Below, one piece after another: positions 6,810-11,102 of a stretch of 11,102 bases of DNA; the first letter of the stretch is position 1, and every line of letters begins with the position of its first letter. A program made the position numbers and the translations under genes. Source of the DNA: Promethearchaeota archaeon (lineage in GTDB: Archaea > Asgardarchaeota > Lokiarchaeia > Sigyniarchaeales > SOKP01); NCBI GenBank assembly GCA_019057355.1, contig DXJM01000438.1, positions 1-11,102 of the forward strand, written 5' to 3'. A model generated the notes under the pieces. The model saw only the letters and a list, made by a program, of their open reading frames with translations. It did not search any database and was not told where the DNA came from.

Positions 6810-8537
6810 ATGATAGATTTGTCAAGAGAAAAAGAATTAGAGAAACTTAGAATAAAGATAATTGATGCAATTCGATTTTCTAAGCACTATTGGATGATAT
6901 TTAAAGAAAAAACATTTGGTATCGCTACAATCTTGGATTTAATCTATAAAAAATCGTATATTGAAGTATTATTTTTTACAAATTATGATGTTTTAGAATC
7001 GGGAGTTCCAATTTTAACGATTAATACACCAATCGAAACTGAAGTGGATCTGAATGAAATTCTTTTAGAACCAGACTTTGATAAAGATGGTCTTATAAGT
7101 CCAAAAAAAATTATTAATAAACTGAACCAGTTAATACAGGATGAATTCCAGTACCATATTGATACATTAAATCAAGAAGTTAAATTGATCAAACAAAGAT
7201 ATGAAAATTATGAAATTAATAACATACCGTATAATAGAGAAATAAGAATTTACTTTCCTCAGCAGCATATTTTTGAACTAAGAATAAATTTTGAAAAATA
7301 TCCGCTCATGCCAAATTTCTTTTTTTCTGATAATCTTTCAAAAATAATTTCGGTAAATGAATTTCTTGACATCGAAATGTCTAAAAACTGGAATCCTATC
7401 TTTCCAATTCATATCATAAAGATCATAAAAGAGCTAATAAAATTGGTCACTTTAGGTTTAAAAGTGAATGCCCTCCCTAAAGATTCCCAACATTTATTAA
7501 TCGAGAAAGTAACTGTTGGAACACGTATAAACAATATCTCATTTAAAATATTAAGAGGTCAGTCAATCGGTATCATCTATAAAGAAAACCAGTTTCATCC
7601 TTCAGGAAGTGAAAAATCGGATATTTTAGAATTTTTTGACGTTCTATCTGGCAACTCAACATCGTTTACTGGAATAGTCAAGATATTTGGAAAAAATGTC
7701 CAGTTGGCTTTAAAAAGTGAATTGGATAGAATCAAGATGATTTCAATAAAAATAGATCAAGCTCTCAAAAATCTAACCTTAAAGAAAGTAATGAGTAAAG
7801 ATTTTGATCTAATTGTAGATTTGAATATATTAAAAGAACATGTTGATAATTTAGTTAAAAAGAGCGGAATATCCTTTATAAAAAGTGATTTAGCACTCAA
7901 AACTCTTAAAAAAACCTACAAGAAGGATATAATTGACCAGATCTTAAAAGATATAGGTTTATTAAATCGAAAATATGATAAAGTTAAGGATTTATCTACT
8001 ATGGAATCGATATTATTTTCTATTTCGAGAGCACTCTTACACGTTCCCCATACAATGCTCGTATTATTTCCCAATGTCCGATTGGGAAGATTAGAAATAG
8101 AAAAGTTCAGTAATGCCATGAATAAAATTTCTAAAAATTATCATGCTTGTTTTATTATTCATGGAACAAAAGAAATTGTATCTATTTGTAACCAAATTAT
8201 CAATATTACTCCTGAAAAAACGGAAATAGGTTCAGTTGAGGATTATATACGAAAATTACCACAATCAGGAGAAATTTTAACTATCGAACTAAGCCAGCCA
8301 AATTTGAATTCGCTAAAACAAATGTTTAAGTTAAAATCGATTATTTTTATTGAACAAAGGAGAAATGAAAAATACAAATTGTTTATTCAAGAAAATCCGG
8401 AAAATGTTATAATGCTTCTTTTAGAGTTATTTGGTTCCAAACTATATAATTTTAAAAGGTTTAGAGCAACTTTAGGAGATTATTTAGAATTTTTAGAATA
8501 TAAAAAATATGGAAGCCTACATAGATCAGGTAATTAA
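6810..8537 (+). CDS. E2/UEV-like domain fused to a degenerate ABC ATPase (pseudo-ATPase)
   Basis: This 575-residue soluble protein has no membrane helix. Residues about 1-100 are unrecognised. Residues about 100-215 resemble a ubiquitin-conjugating (E2/UEV/RWD) fold: a long helix, a strand, FELRINFEKYPLMP (155-168) like the E2 YP-x-x-P strand, then EFLDI (184-188) and NWNP (193-196) before a helix. In E2 enzymes the catalytic Cys precedes LDI; here it is F185, so conjugation is not expected. Residues about 230-485 keep the ABC ATPase layout (NNISFKILRGQSIGII, then GIVKIFGKN and SISRALLHVPHTMLVLF). However, the Walker A site is broken (about 257-270), the signature is LSTMES (395-400) and the Walker B D-E pair is missing (418-422). 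H451 near the switch position remains. A tail (486-565) resembles those of the two active ATPases. I infer a regulatory or structural subunit. The ABC relationship is firm; the E2-like call rests on motif spacing. Confidence 0.82.
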   Translation: MIDLSREKELEKLRIKIIDAIRFSKHYWMIFKEKTFGIATILDLIYKKSYIEVLFFTNYDVLESGVPILTINTPIETEVDLNEILLEPDFDKDGLISPKKIINKLNQLIQDEFQYHIDTLNQEVKLIKQRYENYEINNIPYNREIRIYFPQQHIFELRINFEKYPLMPNFFFSDNLSKIISVNEFLDIEMSKNWNPIFPIHIIKIIKELIKLVTLGLKVNALPKDSQHLLIEKVTVGTRINNISFKILRGQSIGIIYKENQFHPSGSEKSDILEFFDVLSGNSTSFTGIVKIFGKNVQLALKSELDRIKMISIKIDQALKNLTLKKVMSKDFDLIVDLNILKEHVDNLVKKSGISFIKSDLALKTLKKTYKKDIIDQILKDIGLLNRKYDKVKDLSTMESILFSISRALLHVPHTMLVLFPNVRLGRLEIEKFSNAMNKISKNYHACFIIHGTKEIVSICNQIINITPEKTEIGSVEDYIRKLPQSGEILTIELSQPNLNSLKQMFKLKSIIFIEQRRNEKYKLFIQENPENVIMLLLELFGSKLYNFKRFRATLGDYLEFLEYKKYGSLHRSGN

Positions 8538-8539
8538 AA

Positions 8540-9307
8540 ATGATTAAAAGTATATACATAATGCTCGATAATGGAATCTTACTTTTTTCCAAAAATTTTA
8601 CGGAGATCAAGTACGATACAAATTTGCTTGTAGGATTTTTTGCATCAATAGCAAATTTTAGTCGAGAAGCTTTACAAAATATTGTTAAAACAATTGATCT
8701 TGGTTTGGATGATAAATTAATCCTTCATCCCCTGATGGGGGGTAACTTGATAGGCGCAGCAATTATTAGCGAAGCAGATGATAATCAGCTAATGAGAAAT
8801 ATATTAAATAACATATTGCTTGATTTTACTCACGAATTTACGTCATATGATAATCCTGACAATATCGAAACCGCAATTATTGAAAAAATAGTTAAAGAAA
8901 ACTTACACCGGAAAGTTCTTCCCTCAATCCCTATACTAATAATTGCATCAATTTTAATATTAACCCCTCTATTATCAATATTAATCTTTTTAAGCACCTA
9001 CTTAACTCATTATCTTGAAGATTTATTTATCAATATTCCTATTGCCTTGTTACTGTATAGCACTATAAATCTTTTATTATTAACGATAGCCCCTAATGTC
9101 ATATCAGGATTTTTAGCTCATGATATAAGATATGCATTATTTAACACCGTTGTAATCGTCATTGTGGAAATGGCTGTTTATATCGTAAGCGTTGACATCT
9201 ATTTTGTTCAAATTACTTTAGCAAACCTTCCCATCAATTTTATTCTCTCATTAGCTTCCGCATATTTTGGATTGAGTTTGTCTTCACGCAAATACTTGAG
9301 AAATTGA
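8540..9307 (+). CDS. Longin-like domain protein with four C-terminal membrane helices
   Basis: This is a 255-residue protein in two parts. Residues about 1-120 look like a longin/roadblock-class sensory fold. They open with a strand-turn-strand (IKSIYIMLDNGILLFSKNF), then a helix rich in small hydrophobics (LLVGFFASIANFSREAL), two further strands (KLILHPL, NLIGAAIISEAD) and a final helix. This pattern is common in Asgard proteins that work with small GTPases and trafficking-like machinery. Residues about 127-152, 162-184, 200-222 and 230-247 are hydrophobic enough to be membrane helices, placing the N-terminal domain in the cytoplasm if both ends are inside. The gene starts 2 bases after the previous stop, with an AGGT ribosome site (8528-8531) inside the upstream gene, so translation is probably coupled. 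That argues for work with the exporter. The fold assignment is by eye; no catalytic motif is visible. Confidence 0.72.
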   Translation: MIKSIYIMLDNGILLFSKNFTEIKYDTNLLVGFFASIANFSREALQNIVKTIDLGLDDKLILHPLMGGNLIGAAIISEADDNQLMRNILNNILLDFTHEFTSYDNPDNIETAIIEKIVKENLHRKVLPSIPILIIASILILTPLLSILIFLSTYLTHYLEDLFINIPIALLLYSTINLLLLTIAPNVISGFLAHDIRYALFNTVVIVIVEMAVYIVSVDIYFVQITLANLPINFILSLASAYFGLSLSSRKYLRN

Positions 9308-9314
9308 AAAAAAG

Positions 9315-9331
9315 CAAAAAATATAAAAAAT
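9315..9331 (+). promoter_or_regulatory. TATA/BRE-like promoter of the glycerol-3-phosphate dehydrogenase gene
   Basis: A purine-rich run leads into ATATAAAA within the 36-base gap after the longin-like gene. An archaeal start of transcription about 25 bases downstream would fall near 9346-9353, on or just before the ATG at 9353. That would give a leaderless message and a unit separate from the exporter operon. No T-rich terminator is visible between the genes, so read-through remains possible. Confidence 0.45.
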
Positions 9332-9343
9332 AGAATGTAGACC

Positions 9344-11035
9344 GTGATTGATATGAAGGAAGATCTTGTAAAAAAATTGTTTGATCAAGATTGGAACTAT
9401 GCGAATAGAGAATCTATTGTAAAAAAATTAAAAACCCTTAGTTATGATATCATTATCATTGGGGGGGGCATAACTGGAGCTGGAGTTGCAAGAGAAGCGG
9501 CATTACGAGGAATGAAGGTAGCTTTAATTGACATGCAGGATTTTGCAGCGGGAACATCTTCTAAGAGTTCAAAATTGGCGCATGGTGGAATTAGATATCT
9601 TGCTCAAGGCGATAATGATTTAGTAAAGGAAGCAACGACCGAAAGAAATTGGCTATTAGCACATCTCTCTCATTTAATCCAACCCATACCCTTTCTTTTC
9701 GGTTCTTGGAAGGGAGGATGGAAAAAAACAGTAATCAAAAGCGCTATTACAATATATGATTTTCTTAGTGATACGGACCAAATATTTCAAAATTTTAAAA
9801 AAGGAAAGTGGTATAATGCTGAAAAATTAGTTGAATATGAACCGGAGATTAGAAAGCAGGATTTAGTTGGAGGAGGTATCTATTACGATAACAATGTTGA
9901 TGATGCTAGATTAACAATGGAGACCATTAAAGAAGCAGTCATTCGAGATGCTGATGCTCTAAATTATTGTAAAGCAATAAGCTTTATCAAAAAAGATGGA
10001 AAGATAACAGGATTAAAATGCAAAGATCTTGAAGAAAATGACGAATTTATCATAAATGGAAAATTAGTTATTAATGCTACAGGAATTTGGACAGATGAGA
10101 TTGTAGAAGTATATCCTGATGAGGTTCCAAATCCTGTTATTCGCCCAACTAAAGGAGTTCATGTAACCTATAGGCGTGCATTTGTTGGAAATAATATGGC
10201 AACCATTATAAAATCTATAACAGATGGTCGCGCTTTTTTCGTGCTTCCAAGGGGGAATTTCACAATAATTGGAACAACAGATACGGATTATAAAGGTGAT
10301 CTAGCACATCCATTTTGTAATAAAGAAGACGTAGATTACTTGATTACTTCAGTAAAATATTATTTTCCAAGTGCTAAATTAGATTATGAAAATATTATTT
10401 CAACATGGGCCGGAATTCGACCATTGGTAATGCAAAAAGGTAAATCTGAAAGCGATATTTCAAGAAAACACCTTATCTTTTTCTCTGATGATAATTTATT
10501 GACAATTACTGGTGGGAAATTAACAACATTTAGGAAGATGGCTGAAGATTTATTTAAAGAACTAGAAGGAAAGAACTTTTTTCAAGATATAGAAAGAGAA
10601 GATGGTTTTTCCAAGCAGGAATATGTAATTGGTTATGAAAAAGAAGAATGGCTAGATGAGGTTAAAAAAAGCAATATAGTCTTGGATGAAAGTGTAATCA
10701 ATCTATTGCACCAGCAATATGGGCGGGGTGCTCTCGAAATTTTAAAAATCATTAAAACTGATAGGAGTCTAAAAGAAAGAATCATTGAAGAAAATGATTT
10801 TATTAAAGCGGAAATATTATATATCTTGAGAAATGAATTAACTCCTCATTTAATCGATATTTTTTGTCGTCGTACTGAAATGTCACTATTCATACATCAT
10901 GAAAGACAAGAAGCGGCAGCAGAAATAGTAGCTGGGTTGATGGCTTCCGAGTATTCCTGGAATCAAAAAAAGAGAGATAATGAAATAAAAATCTATTTAG
11001 ATTACGTGAAAAAAACAGTCTCTTTCATAAAATGA
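9344..11035 (+). CDS. glpD: FAD-dependent glycerol-3-phosphate dehydrogenase
   Basis: It oxidises sn-glycerol 3-phosphate to dihydroxyacetone phosphate, passing electrons through FAD to a membrane carrier (usually a quinone). The 563 residues are full length and somewhat longer than the roughly 500 of E. coli GlpD. Family motifs appear in order: the FAD-binding IIIIGGGITGAGVAREA (36-52), SSKLAHGGIRYL (75-86), VINATGIWTDE (242-252), IRPTKGVHV (266-274), GTTDTDYKGDL (310-320), WAGIRPLV (355-362) and TGGKLTTFRKMAE (389-401). A helical C-terminal domain of the DAO_C type ends the protein. R84, R359 and K392 sit where substrate-binding residues are expected. The GTG at 9344 is the outer start; the ATG at 9353 fits the TATA position better, and neither has a ribosome site. 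The symbol glpD reflects single-subunit form; glpA is possible if partner subunits lie elsewhere. A link to the exporter is not implied. Confidence 0.93.
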   Translation: MIDMKEDLVKKLFDQDWNYANRESIVKKLKTLSYDIIIIGGGITGAGVAREAALRGMKVALIDMQDFAAGTSSKSSKLAHGGIRYLAQGDNDLVKEATTERNWLLAHLSHLIQPIPFLFGSWKGGWKKTVIKSAITIYDFLSDTDQIFQNFKKGKWYNAEKLVEYEPEIRKQDLVGGGIYYDNNVDDARLTMETIKEAVIRDADALNYCKAISFIKKDGKITGLKCKDLEENDEFIINGKLVINATGIWTDEIVEVYPDEVPNPVIRPTKGVHVTYRRAFVGNNMATIIKSITDGRAFFVLPRGNFTIIGTTDTDYKGDLAHPFCNKEDVDYLITSVKYYFPSAKLDYENIISTWAGIRPLVMQKGKSESDISRKHLIFFSDDNLLTITGGKLTTFRKMAEDLFKELEGKNFFQDIEREDGFSKQEYVIGYEKEEWLDEVKKSNIVLDESVINLLHQQYGRGALEILKIIKTDRSLKERIIEENDFIKAEILYILRNELTPHLIDIFCRRTEMSLFIHHERQEAAAEIVAGLMASEYSWNQKKRDNEIKIYLDYVKKTVSFIK

Positions 11036-11102
11036 ATCAAACCAGCATTTTAACAAATAAATATTGGACTCCATTAAAATTATATTTATAAGAAATATTA
11101 TC
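11036..11102. other. Non-coding end of window with possible downstream promoter
   Basis: The final 67 bases hold no gene. TTTATAAG (11085-11092), within TTATATTTATAAG, resembles an archaeal TATA box on the plus strand and could drive a gene starting just beyond the window. No hairpin terminator and no strong T-tract follow the dehydrogenase stop codon. Confidence 0.35.

Noticed and set aside
6133..6825. Overlapping minus-strand open frames of 60-115 codons over the ATPase domain
   Set aside because: They are antisense to the conserved ATPase motifs and are explained by the codon pattern of the real gene.
6810..8537. Active ABC ATPase or active E2 enzyme call
   Set aside because: Walker A, signature and Walker B acids are lost, and Phe occupies the E2 catalytic Cys position.

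Overview
The window is AT-rich, gene-dense and entirely plus-strand. Seven adjacent genes fill it. I read it as archaeal, most likely an Asgard (Lokiarchaeia-like) lineage. The reasons are the low GC with Lys/Ile/Asn-rich proteins, GGAGGTGA-type ribosome sites beside TATA/BRE-like promoters, and folds known mainly from eukaryotes and Asgard archaea (an E2/UBC-like domain and a longin-like domain) inside a transporter operon. The lineage is inferred from gene content; no marker gene is present.

Bases 1-80 form a perfect palindrome ending exactly at the window edge. It is either an assembly fold-back or a symmetric regulatory/promoter element. Bases 89-9307 hold six genes separated by 2-30 nt, apparently one operon for an unusual ABC-2-type exporter. 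They encode two membrane permeases with large outward loops (89-1264, 1272-2498), a free ABC ATPase (2507-3499), and a 1085-residue protein with about eleven prenyltransferase/terpene-cyclase-like alpha/alpha repeats held outside the cell between two membrane helices and fused to an active ABC ATPase (3530-6787). A 575-residue protein follows (6810-8537) with an E2/UEV-like domain lacking the catalytic Cys, joined to a degenerate, probably non-hydrolysing ABC ATPase. The last is a longin-like protein with four C-terminal membrane helices (8540-9307).

My working model is a heterodimeric exporter. The two permeases form the pore, the ATPases at 2507 and 5846 power it, the repeat domain acts outside as substrate receptor or chaperone, and the pseudo-ATPase/UBC protein and the longin membrane protein act as cytoplasmic regulators or scaffolds. 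The substrate is unknown; the repeat fold makes a lipid, isoprenoid or lipid-modified protein a reasonable guess.

Bases 9344-11035 encode a full-length FAD-dependent glycerol-3-phosphate dehydrogenase, preceded by its own TATA-like element and probably a separate transcription unit. The last 67 bases are non-coding and end in a TATA-like sequence that may serve a gene beyond the window. No tRNA, rRNA, CRISPR array or insertion sequence was seen, and no gene-free stretch exceeds 100 bases.
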